Shown one piece after another: positions 20,930 through 31,718 of a stretch of 64,000 bases of DNA. The notes beneath the pieces are model-generated. The model did not search any database, was not told the origin of the DNA, and worked only from the letters and a program-made list of their open reading frames with translations. Source of the DNA: Fremontodendron californicum (taxonomy: Eukaryota > Streptophyta > Magnoliopsida > Malvales > Malvaceae); the NCBI GenBank assembly GCA_030761205.1, contig JAULJL010000032.1, positions 4,283,134 through 4,347,133 on the forward strand, read 5' to 3'. The position numbers and the translations under genes were made by a program. Within the stretch, counting starts at the first letter, position 1. Each line of letters opens with the position of its first letter.

Positions 20930-21577
20930 ATGGAAAGTACTTCATCCCAGCGCATTAAAAAAATTTGTGTCTTTGGAGGTGCTTATCCAGGGAAAAATAA
21001 CATATTCGCTGATGAAGCCATAAGAGTTGGAGTAATACTTGCCCAACAAAAGATCCACTTGATTTATGGAGGCGGTAGTACGGGTTTAATGGGAGCAGTC
21101 GCTACAGCAGCACACGCCGGAGGAAGTCCAGTTCTAGGAATCGTGCCAAAACTATTCACAAGTTTTTGTGGACCTACCCTGGGTAAGGAAATACAAGTCT
21201 GGAGTATCCCTGAACGGATGACAATCATGTACCATTCTGCCGATGCATTCATTGCTTTACCAGGAGGTCTGGGTACATTGGAAGAAATAGCTTGCGTGGC
21301 TTCTTGGTCATCTTTGGTCACAAATAAGAAACCCATTGGTTTGCTTAATATTAATGGTTATTTTTGTAATTTGCTTTCATATTTAGATAATGCTGTGGAT
21401 AATGGATTCATGTTTTCAGAGGCAAGGAGAACCATAATTTCTGCTACAACCATTGAAGATTTACTTAAAAAGCTCCAAGCTTATGAGTGTTTATCTGCTA
21501 CGGTTGTTTCGCAAACGCTCGGAAAAAGAAAAAGAGATATGGACGAGCAAGGAGTGGATTGCACTTTGTCTTTGTGA
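20930..21577 (+). CDS. LOG-like cytokinin-activating phosphoribohydrolase (element 3), intact
   Basis: 215 residues, near the usual LOG length. Order: Rossmann start KKICVFGGAYPG (10-21), YGGGSTGLMG (46-55), R96, PGGLGTLEE (111-119) and a conserved-looking C-terminal helix; then the tail with GKRKR (198-202). It differs from typical plant LOGs in having Gly where CVFCG normally has Cys, and Met97 where Lys normally follows the helix Arg. There is no intron, unlike typical plant LOG genes, so capture from spliced mRNA is likely. The reaction expected is cytokinin riboside monophosphate to free cytokinin plus ribose 5-phosphate. This is the best candidate for a functional copy; activity is untested. 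Confidence 0.85.
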   Translation: MESTSSQRIKKICVFGGAYPGKNNIFADEAIRVGVILAQQKIHLIYGGGSTGLMGAVATAAHAGGSPVLGIVPKLFTSFCGPTLGKEIQVWSIPERMTIMYHSADAFIALPGGLGTLEEIACVASWSSLVTNKKPIGLLNINGYFCNLLSYLDNAVDNGFMFSEARRTIISATTIEDLLKKLQAYECLSATVVSQTLGKRKRDMDEQGVDCTLSL

Positions 21578-23562
21578 CATTATCTAACATTTTGCTTGTT
21601 GTGTCTCAGTTATAATAAGTGGTTAGCAACCTCTGCAGGTAATATCTCCAAAATTCTACCTTTAAAATTTGACATTGGGGACAATGTCATATTTTAGTAG
21701 GGGGTAAGGGACATATTTTGCTAATTTAAAAAAAAAAAAAATTTGTTTGTTGTGTTTTAAGCAATTTAGAAGTATTCATTCTGAACAAGGTCTGAGTAAG
21801 GGAGACTTGAGACATACCTTGTCAGTTTGATTTTAATCTTTTTATGTTTACTTGTTAATTTTTGTTTAGAATTTAAGTATTATTTAGGTTGCATGAGTTT
21901 GTTTTGTTTTGAGTCTTAGTTGTTCCTATTCTTATGTTATTAGTTCTTTTCTCTTACACATGATTCTTTCATTTGGGTTAATAGACTTACATTGAGGACA
22001 ATGTAAGAATTAAGTGTGGAGGGAATGATTTAGGATTTCTTTTATTTTTGTCTACTATTTTTTTTTTATGAGTCTTTATTATTATTTTTAGTGTGTTTTA
22101 GTTCCTTTTCAATACTATGATGAGATATGAATTGCATAAGTCTAAAACAAATTTATTAGTGAGAAGATTTTCATGAGAATTGAACTTGATATCAATCGTT
22201 TTATGAGCCAATGTTAATATGATATGTTGATTGAGAAAGAAGCATGTTTAGACTTAATCTGACTTGTATAATCATCCTTGTGAGTTTTTGAGCCTATAAT
22301 GATTGATGCATTATATAAATCAATCTAATTTCTTTCTTGAGTGCTCTTATGATTACATGATTCTCTAGAACTTGCTTTAGACCTTGTTGAGACTATATTG
22401 ATGCATGTGACAACATGAATATGATAGAGGCATTAGGATTTTTAGCCAGGGCCAAACAGCCATCCCTTATTGATGTTCCAAGAGAACACACCCCTAGTGA
22501 GCCAATTTGAGCCTACATCGAATAAGCTATTTATTTGGTAACCACAACTTACACCTAGCCTAAATATAACCGTTGTTCTAAAGATGGATTATATATTTTT
22601 AGACATATTGCAAAAAAAAACAAGGGATATTTTTAGTTGAAAATTTGGGTTGGAAACAAAAGATAAGTGTGGGGGAAGAAAAGAAAAGAAAAAGTCAAGA
22701 GAAAAAGAAAGGGATCATTGTCAAATACATTCCCATATAAAAAAAAAATCTTCTCTTGAACTTCTAGTTAAAGTAAAGAAAAAGATGTTACAAAGTTGTT
22801 TAGAATGAAGAAAAGGCCCAACATGAATATACGGCCTAGGTGACTATGTACTTGTAAAGAGTTTTGAGAAGTTTCTTTGTATAATCTTTTTATGTCTCTA
22901 AACTTTATGAACTCTTTGGAACCTTTGTGATATCTTTATCCTTTTGTTCTTCAACCACATTACAAACCCCTTGGCCCCATTACAACCTTGATTAAAGACC
23001 TCTTGATTCATGATGTTGTATGATCTAAATAGGAGAGAATAGGTGGACAAGCAAGAATATGGTAGAACTGTTTTCATGAGATTGATTGAGTGTAAACACT
23101 TCACCACTACTTTAAAGAGTGAAAATCATGAGGGTATCCCATGTGAGAAGTTGAGATTAAATTTGAACATGCAATATTTTGATTGAGATATGTTATGCTA
23201 ATATTGGCTTAACTCAAACAATTTACATTCAAGCATGATTTTTTGTGAAATTCTTTAAGCTATTGATTAGTTTATAAGACTTGTTCAAATATTGTCTCTA
23301 ATTTGTATTGAAAGGATTAGGAGTAAATATTTTTAGTATATGCAGTTTATTTATATTTTAGTTTTTCAATGTTTGTGGGTATCGTTCTAGTAAACCCTCA
23401 CGAGACTAAACTCGTCCACTAGGGACACCTAGGGGTTTAAAGGCTTGTGTCACATGCTAAGTGCCACCGTGATTTCCTACGAAAATGGATTAGATTAGAT
23501 TTTCTTATTTTATTTTTATTGAGTCGTTGCTAAGGACTAGCAACAATCTAAGTGTGGGGGTG
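21578..23562 (+). other. 3' noncoding spacer of element 3, fullest version
   Basis: About 2 kb with no sense gene. Hairpins GACATTG-GGGA-CAATGTC (21671-21688) and CTTACATTG-AGGA-CAATGTAAG (21986-22007, nine-base stem), each followed by a purine/G-rich tract; another AAGTGTGGGGG near 22665; and the final AGTGTGGGGGTG (23551-23562) before the 3' LTR. A small antisense open frame lies at 22898-23107. Confidence 0.7.
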
Positions 23563-25441
23563 TGATAACTCGTATAATTATATAGTTTTTAGTTATGTTT
23601 TATTATTGTTTTGTGTCAAATACGAGTTATTATTGTTTAGTCTAATTGTGTTTATGATCTTTTATATTTTTATGTATTTTGGTGTTTTTCACAAGTTTCT
23701 TTGAGTGATTTCAGATTACTAGAATTAAGGGCAAATCCAGTTCAGTTCCAGTTTCGACACCTTTTGCCATATCAGCTATATCTCGAGTTTCACTGAAGCA
23801 ATAAGGCTGAAATTTGTAGCCATGCAAATCTAAGAGGCATATCTATCTTTATCATGTTTTACACTTCTTGAAACGGAGTCGTTTTCCCTAGCGAAATCGA
23901 CCATCAAGTTGGCTGATGTGCAATGACGTCTGTGCTGACCTGTTTTCGTATTATGCCCATATCTTTTTATCCACATCAGCAAATGAGCTGATTCCAACGG
24001 CTATGGATCAGTAACTGATAGGGTAACATTTTTCTAGAAGACCATGTGATCAGATAAGGCCTCCAACATTGACAAAATCGACCATCAAGTTGGCTGATCA
24101 AAATCGTCATATATGACGAAAATTGTTAGAAAATGCACCCACCTATTATACCTACCTTTGAAATTTGTAAAGCTTGTCTCTTGTCATTTAGCCCTCCAAA
24201 ATGTGTATAAATAGAGGGCCTTGGATGATTGTAAGGGATCATATTGTACATAGGTAGGATATTAGCCATTGTAATAAAATTCTCTAAGTTTTCTTCTTCT
24301 TTCTTTTCTCTAGTTTTCTTTTTCTTAAGAAAGAGTAAGAGGTTGGATAATTAATATTCTTCTTCTTCTTCTTTCTTTCTTTTATTTTCTTCTTAGATTC
24401 TATTTAATTTTATGTTTATAATGCCTATGCTAGGCTAAACTTCTATTTGGTTAAGGGTGATTTCAAAGCCCTAGACATGTTTTGTGATTGATTTTCAGAT
24501 TCTATCTATCATTAATTTTCTATCAAAGTTGCTTATGTTCTTCTACAAGAATTGTTCATGATGTTGTCTTGATTTATTTAGGTGTACAACTAGATAGATC
24601 TTGATAATTATCTATTGCTAGTTTAGGAGTCTTGATCCGTGTAATTGTCTTGATTTCCTATTCATAAGTGGCAATTTGTGATTAATGATTATGGTCAAGT
24701 TTTCAATAATTGCAAAGTAGAACATAACCTAAGTTGAACAATCCGAGCTTATGTGTTTGTTGCTTAGATAAACCTATCTTTCTCATCATAAAGCTGCCAT
24801 TAAATTGAATTTAGAGAGCTTATTCTAGGTTGTTTAATGGTTAGAGATTAAATAGAGAGCTTGTTCTATTTAACGACAAACTAAGGAAAGATTGGGGTAA
24901 CAGAGCTTGTTGTTATCTACGGTTGTTAACTTTGATAGTTGGTTGATATTGATAGATCTGAAATTGATTCTTAATGATGTCTAGTGGTGGAGAATGAAAC
25001 CTTAACCATATTTTTCATATTTGATTCTTCTTACTTACTTGTTTTCTTACTTTTCTAGTTTGCTTATTTTTAAAAGTATATTTATTTTTATTGGCTGGTT
25101 ATACCGCCTAATTTGTATATTAACTTTGTTTTATTTTTATTGGCTGGTTATACTGCCTAATTTAGTATATATATTTTTATTGGCTGGTTATACCGCCTAA
25201 TTTAGTATATATATTTTTATTGGCTGGTTATACCGCCTTGCATCTTATTCTTATTATTTAGTTTAGTTTAAATCTGATTTCAAAAACCCCTTTTCTTTTA
25301 TTGTTCTTGAATTTAAGTTTTAAACTATCAACTTATAAACTAAAACCCAATCCCTGAGGACTCGACCCTTGCTAACTACTATACTTACAATTGATCTTTT
25401 TAGTGCAAGGTAAAATAAGATACACTCTTTTGGGTGCATCA
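23563..25441 (+). repeat. 3' LTR of element 3
   Basis: 1879 bp, TGATAACTCG...GGGTGCATCA, TATAAATA at 24206-24213, followed by TSD GCAAC. Its end continues directly into the pol fragment. Confidence 0.95.
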
Positions 25442-25649
25442 GCAACCTTGGTTTGGCCTCCTTCTTAGTGAGTAAGTACCTAAGGGCTGCATGGTCAGAA
25501 AAAAAAAATTACTTTTTCAGTAGTGGAATAGTTTAATTGAGCATCATTAAGAGTTCGGGAGGCATAATAAATGGCATGTGAGGCTTTGCCAACCCGTGGT
25601 ATTTGAGCATCATTAAGAGTTCAGTAGTGGAATAGTTTAATTGAGCATC
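25442..25649 (-). pseudogene. Athila pol (RNase H region) pseudogene fragment, part 2
   Basis: Continues the fragment at 6104-6185. It matches element 5 near 39340-39560 (residues about 1216-1290) but has an internal loss of roughly 60 bp around an A-run and a local duplication of the GAGCATCATTAAGAGTTC block. It ends at a junction with LTR C that shares ATCAAGACAAT. Confidence 0.85.
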
Positions 25650-26025
25650 ATCAAGACAATAACGGATCAAGACTCCTAAACTAGCATTAGACAATTATCA
25701 AGATTTATCTAGTTGGCCACCTAAACAAATCAAAACATCATCATGAACAATTTTAATGGAAGAACATAAGCAACTTTGATAGAAAACAATGACGGATAAA
25801 TTCTGAAAATTAATTACATAACATGTCTAGGGCTTTGAAATCACCCTTAACCAAATAAAAGTTTAGCCGAGCATAGGCATAGATAACATACACATAAAAT
25901 TAAAGAGAATCAAACAAGAAAACAAAAGAAAGAAAGAAGAAGAAGAATATTAATTATCCAGCCTCTTCCTCTCTCAAAAACAAAGAAACAAAGAAGAAAT
26001 CAGAACTTTGAAGCTTGGAGAAGTG
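25650..26025 (-). repeat. LTR C, first part (older LTR subfamily, truncated)
   Basis: U5/R part of an older reverse LTR, truncated on the left. It is interrupted after AAGTG (26021-26025) by solo LTR B and resumes at 58331. Confidence 0.8.
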
Positions 26026-26062
26026 TGATGCACCCAAAAGAGTGTATCTTATTTAACCTTGC

Positions 26063-27875
26063 TGATAACTCGTATAATTATATAGTTTTTAGTTATGTTT
26101 TATTATTGTTTTGTGTCAAATACGAGTTATTATTGTTTAGTCTAATTGTGTTTATGATCTTTTATATTTTTATGTAATTTGGTGTTTTTCACAAGTTTCT
26201 TTGAGTGATTTCAGATTACTAGAATTAAGGGCAAATCCAGTTCAGTTCCAGTTCCGACAGCTTTTGCCATATCAGCTATATCTCGAGTTTCACTGAAGCA
26301 ATAAGGCTGAAATTTTAACCGTGCAAATTTAAGAGGCATATCTATCTTTTTCATGTTTTACACTTCTTGAAACGGAGTCGTTTTGCCTAGCGAAATCAAC
26401 CATCAAGTTGGCTGATGTGCAATGACGTCTGTCCTGAGCAGTTTTCGTATTTTGCCCATATCTTCTTCTCCACATCAGCAAATGAGCTGATTCCAACGGC
26501 TATGAATCAGTAACTCATAGGGAAACATTTTTCTAGAAAACCATGTGATCAGATCAGGCCTCCAAGATTGACAAAAGCGACCATCAAGTTGGCTGATCAA
26601 AATTGTCATACAATATGACGAAAATTGTTAGAAAAATGCACCCACCTATTATACCTACCTTTGAAATTTGTAAAGCTTGTCTCTTGTCATTTAGCCCTCC
26701 AAAATGTGTATAAATAGAGGGCCTTGGATGATTGTAGAGGATCATATTGTACATTGGTAGGATATTAGCCATTATAATCAAATTCTCTAAGTTTTCTTCT
26801 TCTTTCTTTTCTCTAGTTTTCTTTTTCTTTATTTTCTTCTTCTTCTTCTTTCTTTCTTTTATTTCCTTCTTAGATTCTCTTTAATTTTATGTTTATGTTT
26901 ACAATGCTTATGCTAGGCTAAACTTCTATTTGGTTAAGGGTGATTTCAAAGCCCTAGACATGTTTTGTGATTGATTTTCAGATTCTATCTATCATTAATT
27001 TTCTATCAAAGTTGCTTATGTTCTTCTACAAGAATTGTTCATGATGTTGTCTTGATTTATTTAGGTGTACAACTAGATAGATCTTGATAATTATCTATTG
27101 CTAGTTTAGGAGTCTTGATCCGTGTAATTGTCTTGATTTCCTATTCATAAGTGGCAATTTGTGATTAATGATTATGGTCAAGTTTTCAATAATTGCAAAG
27201 TGGAACATAACCTAAGTTGAACAATCCGAGCTTATGTGTTTGTTGCTTAGATCAACCTATCTTTCTCATCATAAAGCTGCCATTAAATTGAATTTAGAGA
27301 GCTTATTCTAGGTTGTTTAATGGTTAGAGATTAAATAGAGAGCTTGTTCTATTTAACGACAAACTAAGGAAAGATTGGGATAACAGAGCTTGTTGTTATC
27401 TACGGTTGTTAACTTTGATAGTTGGTTGATATTGATAGATCTGAAATTGATTCTTAATGATGTCTAGTGGTGGAGAATGAAACCTTAACCATATTTTTCA
27501 TATTTGATTCTTCTTACTTGTTTTCTTACTTTTCTAGTTTGCTTATTTTTAAAAGTATATTTATTTTTATTGGCTGGTTATACCGCCTAATTTAGTATAT
27601 ATATTTTTATTGGCTGGTTATACCGCCTAATTTAGTATATATATTTTTATTGGCTGGTTATACCGCCTTGCATCTTATTCTTATTATTTACTTTAGTTTA
27701 AATCTGGCTTCAAAAACCCCTTTTCTTTTATTGTTTTTCTTTGAACGTAAGTTATAAACTAATAACTCATAGATTAAAACCCAATCCCTGAGGACTCGAC
27801 CCTTGCTAATCATTATACTTACAATTGATCTTTTTAGTGCAAGGTTAAATAAGATACACTCTTTTGGGTGCATCA
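26063..27875 (+). repeat. 5' LTR of element 4
   Basis: 1813 bp; TATAAATA at 26709-26716; three GGCTGGTTATACCGCC units near 27570-27670; ends GGGTGCATCA. Confidence 0.95.
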
Positions 27876-27881
27876 AATTTT

Positions 27882-27899
27882 TGGCGCCGTTGCCGGGGA
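27882..27899 (+). other. Primer-binding site, tRNA-Asp (element 4)
   Basis: Perfect 18-nt complement of the plant tRNA-Asp 3' end, six bases after the LTR. Confidence 0.95.
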
Positions 27900-28018
27900 T
27901 TGTTTTCTTTAGTTTATTTGTTACTTGGTTTATTCTTATTTTCAGTTCTAATTAGTTCTATTTTCTTGTACATACAAGTTTTTCTTATCAAATTTTGAAA
28001 AAAAAAAAAAAAAAAACG

Positions 28019-28966
28019 ATGGAATTGAGCAATCTAACACTTGAAGAGTTGGTGGCATACATGAACATGGAAAATCAACAAGCCAATCTCACCTACCCAG
28101 TTCAACAATTGGCCATGGGAGGATGTCAAGGCCATCAAGTGTTCCAAGACCAACAGTATGATCATTACTCAAACACTTACCATGAGGGATGGTGGGATCA
28201 TACTAATTATGGCTACTCAGAAAATTACCAAGAAGTAGATCCTTATGCCAATTACACTCATCCATCTAGCTTCAATCAATCATGGTCTCAAGAACCAGAT
28301 CTTCTTCAACCACCACATATGACTCAAAACTCAGGTACTTCTTTAGAAGATCTTGTCGATTCTCTTGTTACTAATACTTTGCAATTTCAATAGGAAACAA
28401 GGGCAAGCATCAAGAGTTTGGAAAAGCAAATGAGCCAATTGGCTAGTAGTATGGTGGTATGGGTAGCACAAAGATCTGAAGAACTCTCTGCCCAAACAAT
28501 GATTAACCCAAAGGAGAATACTACTATTGTGACCTTGAGGAATGAGGAACAAGATGAGGATGAGACAGAATTAGAGATGGATTCTATTCTTGAGGATAAT
28601 GAAGCCACAAATACAAATAAGAGTATTTCGGCACCTGAGGTAACGTTTAAAGTTTCACTTTTTACTAATGTTTCTTCTCCACCTTTTCCTAGTAGATTTG
28701 CAAAGTTCAAGGAGGATGAACATGAACAAGACATGCTGGAAACCTTAAACAGTTTGTTTGTGGATGTCATTCAACAAGTACCAAAAGATGCACCATTCCT
28801 CGATGAGATATGCACCACCAAGGATGATGGAATAATACTTGTAATGGAGAATGCATCCACTGTTGTGCAAAGAAAGCTTCCTCTCAAACGCATAAATTTG
28901 GGAAATTTCATGTATGAACCTGACAAGCCTAAAAAGCCAAGAACTTGGTTAGATTCAAAACACTAA
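28019..28966 (+). pseudogene. ORF1: Gag-C-terminal-derived protein (element 4), stop codon and end frameshift
   Basis: Reads as the ORF1 family, but codon 125 is TAG (28391-28393) where other copies have CAG in QFQQET. Near 28943 a small deletion removes the usual RRGVG ending and shifts the last codons to TWLDSKH. An upstream in-frame ATG at 27995 lies in the A-rich leader and is not the family start. Only element 4 among the non-autonomous copies has lost ORF1. Confidence 0.85.
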
Positions 28967-29491
28967 CTCAAGTGTTAATTGGGAAGGCAGCCCAATTAAA
29001 GATGAAATTGCCAACCTTCCATATTCAGATTTGCTTTCTCTTTCTTTTCCTTTTTCTTTTATTATTTTTATTGTTTTTATTTTTTATTTCTTATGTTTCT
29101 TTGTTAATTGTGTTTAGTGTTTCTAAGTTCATTTAGGCTGCATAAGTTTATTTTGTTTATTAGATCTTTTCACTTACACATGATTCTTTCATTTGGGATT
29201 AATAGCATTACATAATGACAATGTAAGAATTATGTGTGGGGGGAAGAATTTAGGATTTTATTTAGAGTGTTTTGTTTTTGAGTCTTTTTATGTTGTTTTT
29301 CTTTCTGATCCTGGTTTTGAAAATAACTAGATGTAAATATAATTTTTAATTTTTTACCCCGGTTAAATGGCGGATAACGGTACTCCGTGATTATTTAAAT
29401 CGGTTCCATCAGCTACCCACAAAACTGATATTGTATATAAATTTCTCTTCCAATTTCTCTTTCAATTTTTTTCATTTTTTTTCTTTTCAGG

Positions 29492-30028
29492 ATGGATGAT
29501 ATTCTCACAAGATTGCAGAAACGATTTCCTCATTTTCCTTGAAATATTTTACTGAAGCTTTACCAAGTTCGTTTCGAAAGATTAAGAATGCTTATGCAGA
29601 AAGGGATTCCTGGAGACATACGTTGGATAATTGAAGCCAAGGTACGTGAAGATGAATATCTTCCTGTTTTGCATTTACCAGGTACAGGTAGAAGCACTTT
29701 TGCAAAGAAGCGACGAGCAAAGCGCATGAGTTCAAATTGCCACAAATGTGCACGATGGACGTGTAACGGTAAATGTCGTTCAATTGGGATTCCGTCCTCT
29801 AATCGAGATGATAAAATTGAATTCATTAAGGATGGACTGAGTAAGGAGAATTTGGGTAATATCCAACTTTCTCTTGAGACGCATCCTAGTGGAGACGTAC
29901 AAAGAGAAATTCTTGATTTATGGCCGCAATTCCAAAGGGAATGGCAACATCTTGGGAATCTGATGTTAAAAGACCCTGTTTGCCAGCTTGTAAGAAAACT
30001 GGATGGGAAGCATATCCTCGACTCATAG
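29492..30028 (+). pseudogene. ORF2: carlavirus NABP-like protein (element 4), early stop
   Basis: Same 537-nt frame as intact copies, with a CGA-to-TGA stop at codon 17 (29540-29542) and Pro14 changed to His. The finger and basic cluster remain encoded downstream; an internal ATG at 29588 could start a 146-residue product that keeps the whole finger. The upstream polypyrimidine-CAG and TATA-like box are preserved. Confidence 0.85.
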
Positions 30029-30342
30029 AAGGCGTTTAAGCCGTTTCTGGACGTAAAACCAGAGGAAGATGTGAGCCACAATCACAACTACAATAAATGA
30101 CTTCTCAGCTTTTGGTTTGATTTGCAATAACTTCATTTCGGTTTAATTTACGTGTTGTTCGATTTGTGTAATTATTCTCATTTTTTTATTTGTCTTTTAC
30201 GGTTGATTTTTCTTCTCTTTTTGATTTTCTTCCTGAAATCACGCAAAAATCTTTTGTTAGGTTAACATTTTCTTCTGACAGGTCAGATACACTTTCGGCG
30301 ACATTATTACTCTTGTCTGATTCACTACTGAGTCCTCTATAT

Positions 30343-30966
30343 ATTAAAAAAATTTGTGTCTTTGGAGGTGCTTATCCAGGGAAAAATAACATATTCGCTG
30401 ATGAAGCCATAAGAGTTGGAGTAATACTTGCCCAACAAAAGATCCACTTGATTTATGGAGGCGGTAGTACGGGTTTAATGGGAGCAGTCGCTACAGCAGC
30501 ACACGCCGGAGGAAGTCCAGTTCTAGGAATCGTGCCAAAACTATTCACAAGTTTTTGTGGACCTACCCTGGGTAAGGAAATACAAGTCTGGAGTATCCCT
30601 GAACGGATGACAATCATGTACCATTTTGCCGATGCATTCATTGCTCTACCAGGAGGTCTGGGTACATTGGAAGAAATAGCTTGCGTGGCTTCTTGGTCAT
30701 CTTTGGTCACAAATAAGAAACCCATTGGTTTGCTTAATATTAATGGTTATTTTAGTAATTTGCTTTCATATTTAGATAATGCTGTGGATAATGGATTCAT
30801 GTTTTCAGAGGCAAGGAGAACCATAATTTCTGCTACAACCATTGAAGATTTACTCAAAAAGCTCCAAGCTTATGAGTGTTTATCTGCTACGGTTGTTTCG
30901 CAAACGCTCGGAAAAAGAAAAAGAGATATGGACGAGCAAGGAGTGGATTGCACTTTGTCTTTGTGA
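30343..30966 (+). pseudogene. LOG-like gene (element 4), 5' truncated
   Basis: Codons 9-215 of LOG are present with PGGLGTLEE intact. The start codon, the first eight codons and the CTCTTTCAG acceptor-like site are deleted: CTATATATTA is joined directly to the A-run, consistent with a deletion between short ATTA repeats. Upstream sequence happens to be open in frame from 30190, giving a spurious N-terminus. Confidence 0.85.
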
Positions 30967-31718
30967 CATTATCTAACATTTTGCTTGTTGTGTCTCAGTT
31001 ATAATAAGTGGTTAGCAACCTCTGCAGGTAATATCTCCTAAATTCTACCTTTAAAATTTGACATTGGGGACAATGTCATATTTTAGTAGGGGGTAAGGGA
31101 CATATTTTTCTAATATAAAAAAAAAAAAATTTGTTGTGTTTTAAGACATTTAGAAGTATTCATTCTGAACAAGGTCTGAGTAAGGGAGACTTGAGACATA
31201 CCTTGTCAGTTTGATTTAATCTTCTAAAAAAAAAAAAAAAAAAAGCATGTTTAGACTTAGTGTGTTTTTAGTGTGTTTTAGTTACTTTCAATACTATGAT
31301 GAGATATGAATTGCATAAGTCTAAAACAGATTTATTAGTGAGAAGATTTTCATGAGAATTGAGCTTGATGTCAATCTTTTATGAGCCAATGTTAATATGA
31401 TATGTTGATTGAGAAAGAAGCATGTTTAGACTTAATCTGACTTGTATAATCATCCTTGTGAGTTTTTGAGCCTATAATGATTGATGCATTATACAAATCA
31501 ATCTAATTTCTTTCTTGAGTGCTCTTATGATTACATGATTCTCTAGAACTTGCTTTAAACCGTTTGAGACTATATTGATACATGTGACAACATGAATATG
31601 ATAGAGGCATTAGGATTATAACCAGAGCCAAACAGCCATCCATTATTAATGTTCCAAGAGACCACACCCTTAGTGAACCAATTTGAGCCTACATTGAATA
31701 AGTTATCTCTTTGGTAAC
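30967..31718 (+). other. 3' spacer of element 4, first part
   Basis: Noncoding; same as element 2's spacer, with the GACATTG-GGGA-CAATGTC hairpin near 31060. Interrupted after GTAAC by element 5. Confidence 0.75.

Larger units (their letters stand above)
6186..25441 (+). mobile_element. Element 3: non-autonomous Athila-type element carrying ORF1, ORF2 and LOG; host of two nested insertions
   Basis: Flanked by the 5-bp duplication GCAAC (6181-6185 and 25442-25446). The 5' LTR is split by element 2 (7488-16050), and the leader just after the primer site is split by a reversed solo LTR (16628-18465). Without the nested DNA it is about 8.8 kb. It is the only copy in the window with ORF1, ORF2 and LOG all intact. 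Confidence 0.95.
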
